A stretch of DNA of 64,000 bases from NCBI RefSeq assembly GCF_900105905.1, contig NZ_FNSV01000005.1:124001-188000 (forward strand), read 5' to 3'. The notes beneath the pieces were generated by a model. The model worked only from the letters and a program-made list of their open reading frames with translations, was not told the DNA's origin and did not search any database. This document shows positions 51,301 to 59,052 of this stretch, in pieces. The translations under genes and the position numbers were made by a program. This stretch comes from Rhodococcus koreensis (lineage in GTDB: Bacteria > Actinomycetota > Actinomycetes > Mycobacteriales > Mycobacteriaceae). How positions within the stretch are numbered: the first letter of the stretch is position 1; every line of letters begins with the position of its first letter.

Positions 51301-51683
51301 GCTCAAAGGTTCTCTTTACCCATCTCCGCGAATTTCATGATGATTGCATACGCGCGACGCGTCAGGCTCTCGGTATGCACGGTTTCGACGCCGCCTATCA
51401 AGAGGGCAAGTCCCTGGACTTCGCCGGTGCCGCCTCGTACGCCCTCGATGAGGGCGTCCCCGGCACGCCGCCCGTGGCAGCTGCCGGTCCCTCGGCGCAA
51501 CTGACCAAACGAGAGCGCGAAGTCGCCGCGCTGGTCGCTGAAGGGTTGACCAACAGGGCGATCGCGACTCGTCTGGTTATCTCGCCCCGAACAGCGCAGG
51601 GTCACGTCGAACATGTACTCGCCAAACTCGGGTTCACCTCGCGCGCACAGATCGCAGCGTGGGTGGTAGATCAGAACCATTAA
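48387..51683 (+). CDS. Ser/Thr kinase - ATPase - LuxR regulator (PknK-like N-terminus)
   Basis: A protein of about 1098 residues with three parts. (1) Kinase domain, about 25-300: Gly loop IGRGGFGVV, VAVK, catalytic HRDIKPANILL, DFG; very like the kinase domain of mycobacterial PknK. (2) NB-ARC/AAA-type ATPase, about 350-650: SFIGRRKEL, Walker A GIGGVGKT near 372, LLLVLDNCE; then helical repeats to about 1000. (3) C-terminal LuxR helix-turn-helix, about 1037-1092 (LTKREREVAAL, GLTNRAIATRL). It would bind DNA and respond to phosphorylation or ligand. An upstream in-frame ATG at 48300 would add 29 residues with little character. Confidence 0.9.
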   Translation: MAENDPPPTQRYAVATVTAELEAAGLDDAHEIGRGGFGVVYRCRQEALDRTVAVKILTADLDEENLARFFREQRSMGRLTGHPNIVNVLQVGATASGRPFIVMQYYPRGSLDMQIRRHGALPLQEALRVGVKMAGGLDTTHRLGILHRDIKPANILLTDYGEPALTDFGIAHISGGFVTATGTVTGSPAYTAPEVLKGDPPTPSSDLYSVGATLFCALTGHAAFERRSGEHIIAQFLRFTAEPVPDLRTQRIPDDLAAIVERAMSDSPQNRQTSAAAIGNELREIQARLGFAVDAMVLQSAPGEALAEPNNDYANPGPTGGTPVGRKPFALPLKKGSRGNLPVELTSFIGRRKELAEAKKRLSESHLVTLTGIGGVGKTRLALRTATTVQRGFADGVWLVELGDLSDETLLIDVVAVALGLREQSSRPMDEVLLEFLAPRELLLVLDNCERLVNAVASLAERLLRSSPGLRILATSRESLGIGGEMTLRVPPLVVPDPDQPSLRGLPQYDSVSLFTERATATVPTFTLTDDNKTTVALICQRLDGLPLPIELAAARLRAMSAEQILHRLTDRYALLTRGNRSAPMRQQTLRWCIDWSHDLCTPQEQLVWARLSVFAGSFELDAAEQICGIDLAPDELLDALASLVDKSILIREEHGTVVRFRLLDTLREYAAEKAEQHSDRSELLRRHRDWYLQLALDAETEWISPRQLEWIARLQREQPNLREALDFCLVDDPIKGLRMSAALFLFWNSRGLLGEGRRWLDQLLSRDSGHPTIERIRALCADSVLAEIQHDLETGAARVAEARTLANQSANPVANALIVHAEGLLALFSGALTDACLRLEKALELFSRLGDHALQIGILDELGLAYEQLGRWDKAIACHSQLLVTTEALGDSVYRSYALRAMAVAVWKQGDRARSLRLLEQALQLTRQVDDPLTAALCLEAMAWVAGEDRDPKGAVVLMGAAESLRESVGSSKVLFTHLREFHDDCIRATRQALGMHGFDAAYQEGKSLDFAGAASYALDEGVPGTPPVAAAGPSAQLTKREREVAALVAEGLTNRAIATRLVISPRTAQGHVEHVLAKLGFTSRAQIAAWVVDQNH

Positions 51684-51989
51684 TATCGGCTGCTCTGGGC
51701 ACGCCCCTGGAGCCCTGACTGAGGGCATCTCCCCAGAGCGAGACATTCAGGCTCAGCGAAGCTGCCATTCTCGCTCCCGGGAAAACACGCACCGGGCCGG
51801 CATCGAAACCCTCACAGCGACGTGATCTCTTTGGGTTCCTCGCCATGATTCGAGCAGCATGGCTCGCCGCTGGCGACAGACCCGCAATTCCGACATGTAC
51901 GGTCGCGGAGAGCTTCTGAAGAATGAACACCATTCCCGCAGCGACCATGCTGAAAATGTAGGCCTGGCAGTTCAGGGCCGTTCACCTCA
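51684..51989. other. Gene-free stretch after the kinase-regulator
   Basis: About 300 bp without a gene. GCTCTGGG (51690-51697) and CCCAGAGC (51732-51739) could form a weak terminator stem with a 34-base loop. Confidence 0.4.
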
Positions 51990-52330
51990 TGTGTTCGGCA
52001 GGAAGTGGCCCCTTGCCCGAACGGCCAGGGTGAGGCGATCGCAAGGGATCGGCGTTCGTAGGCGCCGGCGACGAGGCGAAAAAGCAGTTGGGTGCCGGTG
52101 TCGTCCAGGAGCGCGAAGCCGACCTCGTCGAGGACGAACAGATCCGCCCATAGCAGGGCCACGATGATCTTGCCGACGGTGGGGGTACCGCCCCGCACGC
52201 AGTGCTCGGTGGAGTATCGGCCAGGACCCGGTAGAGGGTGGCGACGAGGTCTGCGGCGGTGAGGTAGCGGACTCTGTGTCCGGCGTGGAACGCGGCGACC
52301 CCGAGGCCGAAGCTCGGCTCAGTCGGTTTC
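51990..52330 (-). pseudogene. Remnant of an IS21-family istB ATPase
   Basis: Fragments of IstB in two frames: VAAFHAGHRVRYLTAADLV, then after a frame change VALLWADLFVLDEVGFALLDD, LLFRLVAGAYERRSLAIAS and WPFGQG. The N-terminal Walker A region and the partner istA are absent, and the C-terminus is lost after another frame change. A relic of a former insertion. Confidence 0.75.
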
Positions 52331-52785
52331 CGCCGGAGAACCGCAGTATTAGAACCGTGTTTGATACGCTGATACAATATCGCTCACGAGTCCTTCCGAT
52401 TATCCACCCTCGCTCTCCCGAGCGGACCGCACGGCGGCCTCGCGGTGGCGCAGAAGGGCACCGATCCGATACAGGGCGCGTGGCGAGAGGGACCGCGTCC
52501 TATCGAAACGATTAGCGAAGGACGATTCGTGAGGGACCGGACACCAGGCTACCTGCCTCAAGAATTACCCTCACACGCAGGCGATTTCTGGTCGAGAGTG
52601 ATGACCGCCGCCACCGAGCATCTCCTACACGCGCATACCGGCTGGATTCGGCATCTTCCACAGCCAGGGCACGCGTCGGTCTGGAGGCCGGCGTCACCCG
52701 CGTTCAGGTTGCACACCGTCGACCCGTTGGGCACGGACCCCGATGCGGGATTCATCACCTCCTCACCTGGCAGGCAGTAAGCCTC
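52331..52785. other. Gene-free stretch before the TetR gene
   Basis: About 450 bp. Open frames on both strands (for example 52445-52780 plus) resemble nothing I recognise and have poor starts. It may be IS-derived or a promoter region for the TetR gene. Confidence 0.4.
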
Positions 52786-53400
52786 GTGAAGCAAGGTGGG
52801 TTACGCGGTGTGAAGAAGGCAGCGACGCGCCTGGCACTCGCGACCGCGGTGCTTCGCCACTTGACCGACCCTGGCCGCGAATCTGCCACGGTAGAAACCA
52901 TCGCAGCGGAAGTGGGCGTATCGCCCCGTACGTTCCACAACTACTTTACGTGCAAGGAAGATGCTCTCATCTACCTGATCGACGTCATGCATCACCACGT
53001 GGCCGAAGTCATTCGTGCGCGTCCGGCAGACGAGTCGCTTCGTGACGCTGTCGAACACGCCCTGATCGAGGTCGCGTGCGCCACCGAAGCTACCCCAAGA
53101 CAGGTTGCAACCCTGATCCAATTGATCGAGTGCGGGCAGCCTCTAATGCAACGGAAGCGACGCGGCGACGTCGCTGAACCACACGAGCGGTTCGAGGAAG
53201 TTCTCGCTCAACGCGGACATCGCGTTGGCCTCTACGAACGCCTGGTCTTGTCCAATGCCCTTGCGACGCTGCGGGTGGCCCTGCAAATGTGGAGCGAAGG
53301 GCGATCTCCTGTCAACGACCTGCGCGAATATTTGCGCACCGCATTTCGCATGCAACAGATGTCGATGCTGTCGAGCAGGGTTCAACAGTGGAGAGAGTGA
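52786..53400 (+). CDS. TetR-family transcriptional regulator
   Basis: A 204-residue regulator. The helix-turn-helix is at about 35-58 (VETIAAEVGVSPRTFHNYFTCKEDAL), and the C-terminal ligand domain resembles that of MftR-type actinobacterial regulators. The GTG at 52786 is the likely start. It is convergent with the MFS exporter gene; control of that exporter is a reasonable guess. Confidence 0.85.
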   Translation: MKQGGLRGVKKAATRLALATAVLRHLTDPGRESATVETIAAEVGVSPRTFHNYFTCKEDALIYLIDVMHHHVAEVIRARPADESLRDAVEHALIEVACATEATPRQVATLIQLIECGQPLMQRKRRGDVAEPHERFEEVLAQRGHRVGLYERLVLSNALATLRVALQMWSEGRSPVNDLREYLRTAFRMQQMSMLSSRVQQWRE

Positions 53401-53502
53401 TCTGCAGCAAGGACGAGTTCCAAGACCACCCGCCTCGCTCGTGGATTCGATGGAGCCCGACCGGGGCCGAGTGTCCAGCCCTGCGCGGTGCCGCCAGACC
53501 TG

Positions 53503-53555
53503 CCGAGATCGACGTGTTTTCCGATAACCGGCTCCACCGGGCACGTCGATCTCGG
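53503..53555. terminator. Inverted repeat between tetR and MFS genes
   Basis: Perfect 14-bp arms (53503-53516 and 53542-53555) with a 25-base loop. It lies between convergent genes and ends 10 bp from the MFS stop. The large loop makes it less certain than the two long hairpins elsewhere. Confidence 0.6.
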
Positions 53556-53564
53556 AGGTCGGGG

Positions 53565-55034
53565 TCAGTGCGCCGAAACTGCGACCTGGTCGGACTCGGA
53601 CGTCCCATCGAAACGGGACTGTCTGCGCCGAGTTTGGATGAGTAGGGCCACCAGTATGACGAGAACAGAGACCGTGATGACGTAGAGCATCGTCATGTTC
53701 CACGCGGTGGTCGTCGGAGCGGTGGTTCCCGGGACGACCGACGACGAGAGCATTGCGGAGACGATAACCGTCGTGATGGCCGTCGTCGCGTTTCTGATGA
53801 CCTGGGCGATGCCTACGTACTCGCTCGTACTTTCCGCGGGGACGGATTCGATGATCAGGTTGTACACCGACGACATGATGAACGCGGTGCCGACGGTCGC
53901 GAGCACGGACAACACGATATAGGCGGGAATGCTCTTGTGGAGCAACGGCAGCATCAATCCCGCAAAGTGCACGATCATCATTCCAACGCCGACGATAAGG
54001 GCCACCGCTGCCCCGCGCTTTCTCGCGAGAACCCCTGCAAGAGGCGACATCGCCAGCGTCACACCGGACCCCACCATTGCGATCAATCCGAACATCGTCG
54101 ACGTCATGCCGAGCCCGATGGGCAGTTCGGCGGGACTGAGTGCAATCAGCGGCGAGTAGACCGTGTACGCACTGAGCGGCGCCAAACCGGCCAAGAGCGT
54201 CGCCAGCATCGTCTTGCCCGTCCGGGGACTGATCAGGAGGCGAATGTCCACCAGTGGCGACGTGGCCCGCAGTTCCCACCAGGTCCAGACCGCCAGCATT
54301 GCCACTCCGACAACGATGCAGACCACATTGAGCGGATTGTCGAAACCGCTCTTGGATGCGGTAGACAAGCCGTAGAGAAGGACAATGAGCGACGGAGCCA
54401 GGAGCGTTGCCCCCACCCAGTCGATCGTCCCGGTCTGGAACGCCTGGACCCGCGGCAGGACCCACCATGCAGCGAGCAACGCAAGTAGGCAGAACGTCGC
54501 CGATGCGGCAAACATGAGGCGCCACGCGCCCGCATCGATGAACATGCCGGCGATGAACAGGCCGACACCGCCGGTGATGGTCGCGACTGCGGTCATCATT
54601 GCGATGACCACCGGGACACGCTTCGCCGGGAGCACCTGGCGTGCAATGCCGATGAGGAGCGGGAGGATGCCCGCGCTCGTGCCCTGCAGGGCGCGTCCCA
54701 CCAGAAGCGCGGGGAAGCTGGCGAAGGCGATGGTGATCAGCGAGCCGATGATCGAGATCGTCAGCAAGATGAGGACCATGCGTTTGCGCCCGTACATGTC
54801 GCCGAGCTTGCCGCCGACAATTGCCGATGCCGCACCCGTGAGCATGAAGATCGTGATGATCCATGATGCGGCGGCGTAGTCGATTCCGAACAGGTTGGCG
54901 AAGAAGGGTATTCCCCCCAATACCATCGCATGCTCGAAGTACCCTGCGACTTCGATGAGCATGAGAACGAACACGACGGCGAGCCAATTTCGGCTGTGCG
55001 CCACACCCGTGTCCGTGGATTCGTCGAGTCTCAT
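53565..55034 (-). CDS. MFS transporter, DHA2 (EmrB/QacA) family
   Basis: A 489-residue membrane protein with about 14 hydrophobic helices. GKLGDMYGRKRM is the loop between helices 2 and 3, and GRALQGTSAGILPLLIG the antiporter motif. It probably exports toxic substrates or pathway acids with proton exchange. The ATG at 55032-55034 is chosen. It overlaps a long frame in another register that is only its shadow. Confidence 0.9.
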   Translation of the reverse strand: MRLDESTDTGVAHSRNWLAVVFVLMLIEVAGYFEHAMVLGGIPFFANLFGIDYAAASWIITIFMLTGAASAIVGGKLGDMYGRKRMVLILLTISIIGSLITIAFASFPALLVGRALQGTSAGILPLLIGIARQVLPAKRVPVVIAMMTAVATITGGVGLFIAGMFIDAGAWRLMFAASATFCLLALLAAWWVLPRVQAFQTGTIDWVGATLLAPSLIVLLYGLSTASKSGFDNPLNVVCIVVGVAMLAVWTWWELRATSPLVDIRLLISPRTGKTMLATLLAGLAPLSAYTVYSPLIALSPAELPIGLGMTSTMFGLIAMVGSGVTLAMSPLAGVLARKRGAAVALIVGVGMMIVHFAGLMLPLLHKSIPAYIVLSVLATVGTAFIMSSVYNLIIESVPAESTSEYVGIAQVIRNATTAITTVIVSAMLSSSVVPGTTAPTTTAWNMTMLYVITVSVLVILVALLIQTRRRQSRFDGTSESDQVAVSAH

Positions 55035-55395
55035 ATCTGTGCCTTGCCTTCCGTGAACTCACTGTCGAGGCGACGATGGGGAGAGGTGCTCGTGGGTGGT
55101 GCCCGTCGGTCGGTCAAGCCTCGGGATCGAAGCTGTTCACCGTTCCGGAATACGGGGAAGTCGTTCGCAGCGGAACTGAAGCGGGAAGCGTGCGTGCGGA
55201 CAGCGTTGCGCGTGCCCGAGCAGCCTCCACCGACCTCACCCGGTGACCGAGCAGTGCGCCCCGCTTAAAACTCAGTTACAAATTAGGTTCAGGAGGAAGC
55301 TACCTGTGTCTCACATCACTGTCAATGCGCACGCCGACTCTCATCACACGGCGCGTCGACCCTGCCTGCGGTCGGCAGTAGGGTGCGGAACCACA
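55035..55395. other. Gene-free region upstream of the MFS gene
   Basis: About 360 bp without a supportable gene; the MFS promoter should be here. An A/T-richer patch at 55262-55290 is the only departure from the local GC content. Confidence 0.4.
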
Positions 55396-55453
55396 AAGGT
55401 CTCCGGCGGTGAAGCGACTGTCGAAACAGAATCACTTCACGGCCAGAGACCTT
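55396..55453 (-). terminator. Hairpin at the end of operon I
   Basis: Arms of 19 bp (55396-55414 and 55435-55453) match at 17 positions around a 20-base loop. They start 27 bp after the VOC stop on the minus strand and probably terminate the long operon that reads from beyond 64000. Confidence 0.65.
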
Positions 55454-55479
55454 CGCCGTTCAGAGCGGAGTAGGTGTGT

Positions 55480-56193
55480 CTATACGAGCCTGAACTCGGT
55501 TCCCCCTATATCGTGTGATTCTCCAGCCCTGGTTCGCGCGGTTGCAACGAAGTCGATGACATCGAGGCCTGCCTCATCGTCGCTCCTACCGCCGGCGAAT
55601 CGCACTGTCGATCCGTCGCCGGGAAGTGTCACCACGCCGTTCTCGACGTCGAGTCCGAGCACGGTGGCCCACCTCTTCGCATACTCGTCCGGGGACGCGG
55701 ACCGCAGCTCGATTCCCGCAATGGCCGTGATGACATCAGTTCGGATCGGACCTTGCCAGTCGGCCGCGATCCCGGGCCACGGTCCACCGTTCCAGTCGAA
55801 CGAGACGATCGTCCCGAGATCTCGCGGGTGCACGTGGATCGATTCGTACTCGTCCTGCACGATCTCGTGAACGACACGCAGCCCCTGTGCCGCGAGCCGC
55901 TGTCGACAAAGCGCGATGTCCTCGCGTCGGGAAACCTCGACGATCGCCATGTACCCGCCGTTTCCACGGCGACCACCGACGGGTCGTTGGGATTCGCCCT
56001 CACGCAACTGCCCGCACACCTCGAGGTACTGACGTTCCCCGATCGGTTGGACGGTGTTCTCCAGGCCGAACATGGCCATTCCGGACTCGTGATATCCCTC
56101 CTCGAATCCGAAGAGGTCGCGGACTTGGGCGTCCGCCTTGTCCAGATCGCCGACCAACGTTGCGACCTGCGTCAATCGCGCGTTTATCTCCAC
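55480..56193 (-). CDS. VOC/glyoxalase-like protein
   Basis: A 237-residue protein with a VOC-type fold. RLTQVATLVGDLDKADAQVRDLFG opens domain one, and a second half begins near IAGIELRSASPDEYAKRWATVLGL. HVHPRDLGTIVSFDW contains probable metal-site residues. The GTG at 56191-56193 with AAGGAG is preferred over a longer frame. Reaction unknown; some relatives act on acyl-CoA or quinoid compounds. Last gene of operon I, 80 bp after an SDR gene. Confidence 0.7.
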   Translation of the reverse strand: MEINARLTQVATLVGDLDKADAQVRDLFGFEEGYHESGMAMFGLENTVQPIGERQYLEVCGQLREGESQRPVGGRRGNGGYMAIVEVSRREDIALCRQRLAAQGLRVVHEIVQDEYESIHVHPRDLGTIVSFDWNGGPWPGIAADWQGPIRTDVITAIAGIELRSASPDEYAKRWATVLGLDVENGVVTLPGDGSTVRFAGGRSDDEAGLDVIDFVATARTRAGESHDIGGTEFRLV

Positions 56194-56273
56194 GCCTGCG
56201 CTCCTTAGCGAGTTCTGTTCCTCAGAAATCGTCCACACCGGTCCGGGACTTCGGTGACCTGTGGGATGGCTGC

Positions 56274-57062
56274 TCAACCCTGCGAGATGGCGCCGACGGT
56301 CAGTCCGGCCACCAGTCCGCCGTCCACCGGAATGTCGGCACCGTTGATGAATCCGGACACCGAGTCGAGCAGGAATACGACGATCGGCGCTACGTCCTCC
56401 GGCTTACCGTGGCGTCCGAGCAGCTGCTCGGACCAATCGATCGCACCGGGGGCCATGGACTCCTTGAAATCCTCGAGGATGCCGGTCGCCGTCGCGCCGG
56501 GGCACACCGCGTTCATTCGGACACCCTTTTGCCATGCGGAATGCGAACGCCATTTGGTGTAGTAGAGGACCGCTTCCTTGGAAAACTCGTAAGCGTCCGC
56601 GCCGCGGGCGGGCGCGTTCGCCACCGACCATTTCAGGGCGGTGTCGTAGTCCTCGATGGTCACCAGCTCTGCCAGTTTCTCGAGATGCAGCATCCAGCTC
56701 GCGCCCGCGATCGAGGCGACGTTGACCACCGCGCCTCCCGACCTGATCCTGTCGATGACGTGCTCCGTCAAGGCACGCAGTCCGAGGTAGTTGACGCGCA
56801 TGACAAGCTCCGGTGACTGCGTGCCGGGCACGCCGGCGACGTTCGCGAGGCCGTCGAGTTCCGTAGGCAGCTGCGCGATTGCGTTCTCGATCGAGTCCGG
56901 ATCCGACAGATCGACCGCGATGAACTTCACGCGCTCGTCCTGGGGATCCGTACGGTCCAGCACGACTACCTCCGCACCCCAGGTCAGCAGGGTCTCGCGA
57001 ACCGCAGCTCCGATACCAGCGGCGCCTCCGGTCAGCGCAACTGTTTTGCCTTTCAGGGACAT
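56274..57062 (-). CDS. SDR-family dehydrogenase (3alpha-HSD/coniferyl-alcohol dehydrogenase type)
   Basis: A 262-residue SDR. TGGAAGIGAAVR near residue 11, short ANVAG instead of NNAG, the long insert before the catalytic YEFSK, and C-terminal GADIPVDGGL match the subgroup of 3alpha-hydroxysteroid and coniferyl-alcohol dehydrogenases. It oxidises ring or benzylic alcohols with NAD(P). The ATG at 57060-57062 has GGAGG upstream. 14 bp after the racemase. Confidence 0.85.
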   Translation of the reverse strand: MSLKGKTVALTGGAAGIGAAVRETLLTWGAEVVVLDRTDPQDERVKFIAVDLSDPDSIENAIAQLPTELDGLANVAGVPGTQSPELVMRVNYLGLRALTEHVIDRIRSGGAVVNVASIAGASWMLHLEKLAELVTIEDYDTALKWSVANAPARGADAYEFSKEAVLYYTKWRSHSAWQKGVRMNAVCPGATATGILEDFKESMAPGAIDWSEQLLGRHGKPEDVAPIVVFLLDSVSGFINGADIPVDGGLVAGLTVGAISQG

Positions 57063-57076
57063 TCGTTTTTCCTCCG

Positions 57077-58198
57077 TCAGTTTCTTGTGATCGAACGGTC
57101 GTGAACCAGTACGTCGCCGGGTGAAATACCCCAGTCGGCGAGTACCTGATCGGTGTGCTGCCCCGGTAGCGGTGGCGGCCCCTGGACCCGACCAGGTGTC
57201 ACAGCGAACCGTGGTGCAGGCGCGGGCTGGGTGACCCCGTCCACGTCCTCGTACGCGTTCCTGTGAACGTGGTGGAGGTGCGTGTCGACCTCCGACAGCG
57301 ACAGCACCGGCGTGACGCACGCGTCGACTGCGGTGAACACGCTGCTCCACTCATCGCGACTCTTCCTTTGGAAGGCACGCTCGAACGTCTCGTGCAAGGA
57401 CGGCCACTGGCTTCGGTCGTTGCGGTCAGGCAGTTCCCCGGGGTCGAGGTCGAGACCGCGAAGCAGTCCGTCGTAGAAGTGTGGCTCGATTGCCCCGACT
57501 GCCATCCACTTGGCATCGGCCGTCTCGTATGCGCGGTAGTAGGGTGCACCGCCGTCGAGCCCGTTGCTTCCGCGAGGTCCGAGTGTTCCGGTCGATTGCA
57601 GCCCGAAGTACATTGCGGTCAGGAGGCTGACGCCGTCGGTCATCGCGGCGTCGACGACCTGGCCTTCTCCTGTGGTCCGCGCGTGGTGCAGCGCTGAGGT
57701 GACGCCGAGAGCGAGAAGCATTCCTCCGCCGCCGAAATCGCCGAGCAGATTGAGTGGCGGAAGCGGCGGACCGTCAGCAGTGCCGAGCAGTTCGAGCGCT
57801 CCGGAAAGGGCTACATAGTTGATGTCGTGACCTGCGAGCGTCGACAGGTCTCCCGATTGGCCGAAGCCGGTCATCCGCCCGTACACCAAGGCCGGGTTTC
57901 GGATGAGGCACTCGTCTGGACCGAGCCCGAGGCGCTCCATGACACCGGGGCGAAAGCCCTCCAGCACGATGTCCGCGCGGGCGATCAGGTCGAGTGCGAG
58001 TCGAGAGCCCGTCGGATCCTTCAGGTCGGCGGTGATCGACCGACGCCCACGGTCGATTGGCGTGAGGTAGGGCCTACTCCCTGGACGGTCGATCCTGACA
58101 ACGTCTGCACCCATGTCGGACAGGAGCATTCCTGCGAAGGGGGTCGGTCCGATGGCGGCGACCTCCACTACTCGAACGCCGGACAGCGGCCCGGTCAC
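57077..58198 (-). CDS. mcr: Alpha-methylacyl-CoA racemase (AMACR/MCR family)
   Basis: A 373-residue family III fold protein. Active-site segments GHDINYVALSG, LGDFGGGG and VGAIEPHF match AMACR. It is a paralogue of 20663-21850, with many identical blocks such as ARTTG-x-G-x-VVDAA and DGGAP-Y-x-x-YET. It would epimerise 2-methylacyl-CoA for branched-chain oxidation. It overlaps the hydratase gene upstream by 4 bp. Confidence 0.88.
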   Translation of the reverse strand: MTGPLSGVRVVEVAAIGPTPFAGMLLSDMGADVVRIDRPGSRPYLTPIDRGRRSITADLKDPTGSRLALDLIARADIVLEGFRPGVMERLGLGPDECLIRNPALVYGRMTGFGQSGDLSTLAGHDINYVALSGALELLGTADGPPLPPLNLLGDFGGGGMLLALGVTSALHHARTTGEGQVVDAAMTDGVSLLTAMYFGLQSTGTLGPRGSNGLDGGAPYYRAYETADAKWMAVGAIEPHFYDGLLRGLDLDPGELPDRNDRSQWPSLHETFERAFQRKSRDEWSSVFTAVDACVTPVLSLSEVDTHLHHVHRNAYEDVDGVTQPAPAPRFAVTPGRVQGPPPLPGQHTDQVLADWGISPGDVLVHDRSITRN

Positions 58199-59052
58199 CG
58201 GGGGCCCCCCGTCATTACCGTGGGCGATCGATCTCGCGATACCTCTATCGCGATGCGCTCGAAGCGAGGGGGGCGCTTCTCCATGAACGAAGCAACTCCT
58301 TCGCGAAAATCATCGGATCGGACGCTGCGCTGCATGGCCTCATCGGCCTCGACCGCAGCCGCCGGCCACGGCAGGTCCAAGTGCCGATGAACCAGCTCCT
58401 TGATGACCTGCAGTGATCGAGGTGATGTGTTCTCCGCGAGCGCCACAACGTATTCAACCGCCGACGACACCAGAAGGTCGGAAGTCGTCACCCGATCGAC
58501 GAATCCGAGCGACTGCGCTTCTTCGGCTTCCACTCGTCGTGAACTCCACAGCAGGTCGAGTGTCCTGCTGACGCCGATCAACCGCGGTAACAGCCAACTG
58601 GTTCCGTGTTCTGCGATAAGTCCACGCTTGGAGAACACAGTGTGAAACGCGGCGCCGTCTGATGCGAATCGCAGATCGCACATCATCGCCAGGACGAACC
58701 CGCCGCCCGCACACGTCCCGTTTACCGCTGCGATAACCGGCTTCGGAACGTCGAGCAGATAGGAGAACAGCGCCGGAGGTTCCGATCCCTCGGTGCCCTC
58801 GCTCGTGCTGCGGGGCGGCTGGTCAACAGCCGCCGCGAGGTCGGCGGCGTCGAGCCCGACGCAGAACGCGCGTCCAGCGCCGGTGATCACGATCCCGACG
58901 ACCCGGTCGTCGGCCACGGCGCGGTTCACCGCGTCCCTCAGCTCGTGCATCGTCTGCGTGCGGAAAGCATTCAGCTTGTCTGGCCGGTTCACCGTGATCA
59001 GGGCAACCGGGTCCGTCACCTCGTAGACGAGATCCTCGTATACCTCGGTCAT
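58195..59052 (-). CDS. Enoyl-CoA hydratase/isomerase
   Basis: A 285-residue crotonase. FCVGLDAADLA near residue 62, AAVNGTCAGGGFVLAMMCDLRFA and FSKRGLIAEHGTSWLLPRL identify it; the Glu in AEHGT aligns with a catalytic acid, while the position of the first Glu is less clear. It hydrates a 2-enoyl-CoA. It is coupled by 4-bp overlaps to the synthetase upstream and the racemase downstream. Confidence 0.9.
   Translation of the reverse strand: MTEVYEDLVYEVTDPVALITVNRPDKLNAFRTQTMHELRDAVNRAVADDRVVGIVITGAGRAFCVGLDAADLAAAVDQPPRSTSEGTEGSEPPALFSYLLDVPKPVIAAVNGTCAGGGFVLAMMCDLRFASDGAAFHTVFSKRGLIAEHGTSWLLPRLIGVSRTLDLLWSSRRVEAEEAQSLGFVDRVTTSDLLVSSAVEYVVALAENTSPRSLQVIKELVHRHLDLPWPAAAVEADEAMQRSVRSDDFREGVASFMEKRPPRFERIAIEVSRDRSPTVMTGGPR

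Noticed and set aside
52445..52780. Small plus-strand gene of 111 codons
   Set aside because: No motif, poor start context, next to an IS relic, and overlapping frames on the other strand are equally open.
53143..55062. Minus-strand open frame of 639 codons
   Set aside because: It is another register of the MFS transporter gene, Arg/His-rich with no domain; the 489-residue frame has the transmembrane pattern.
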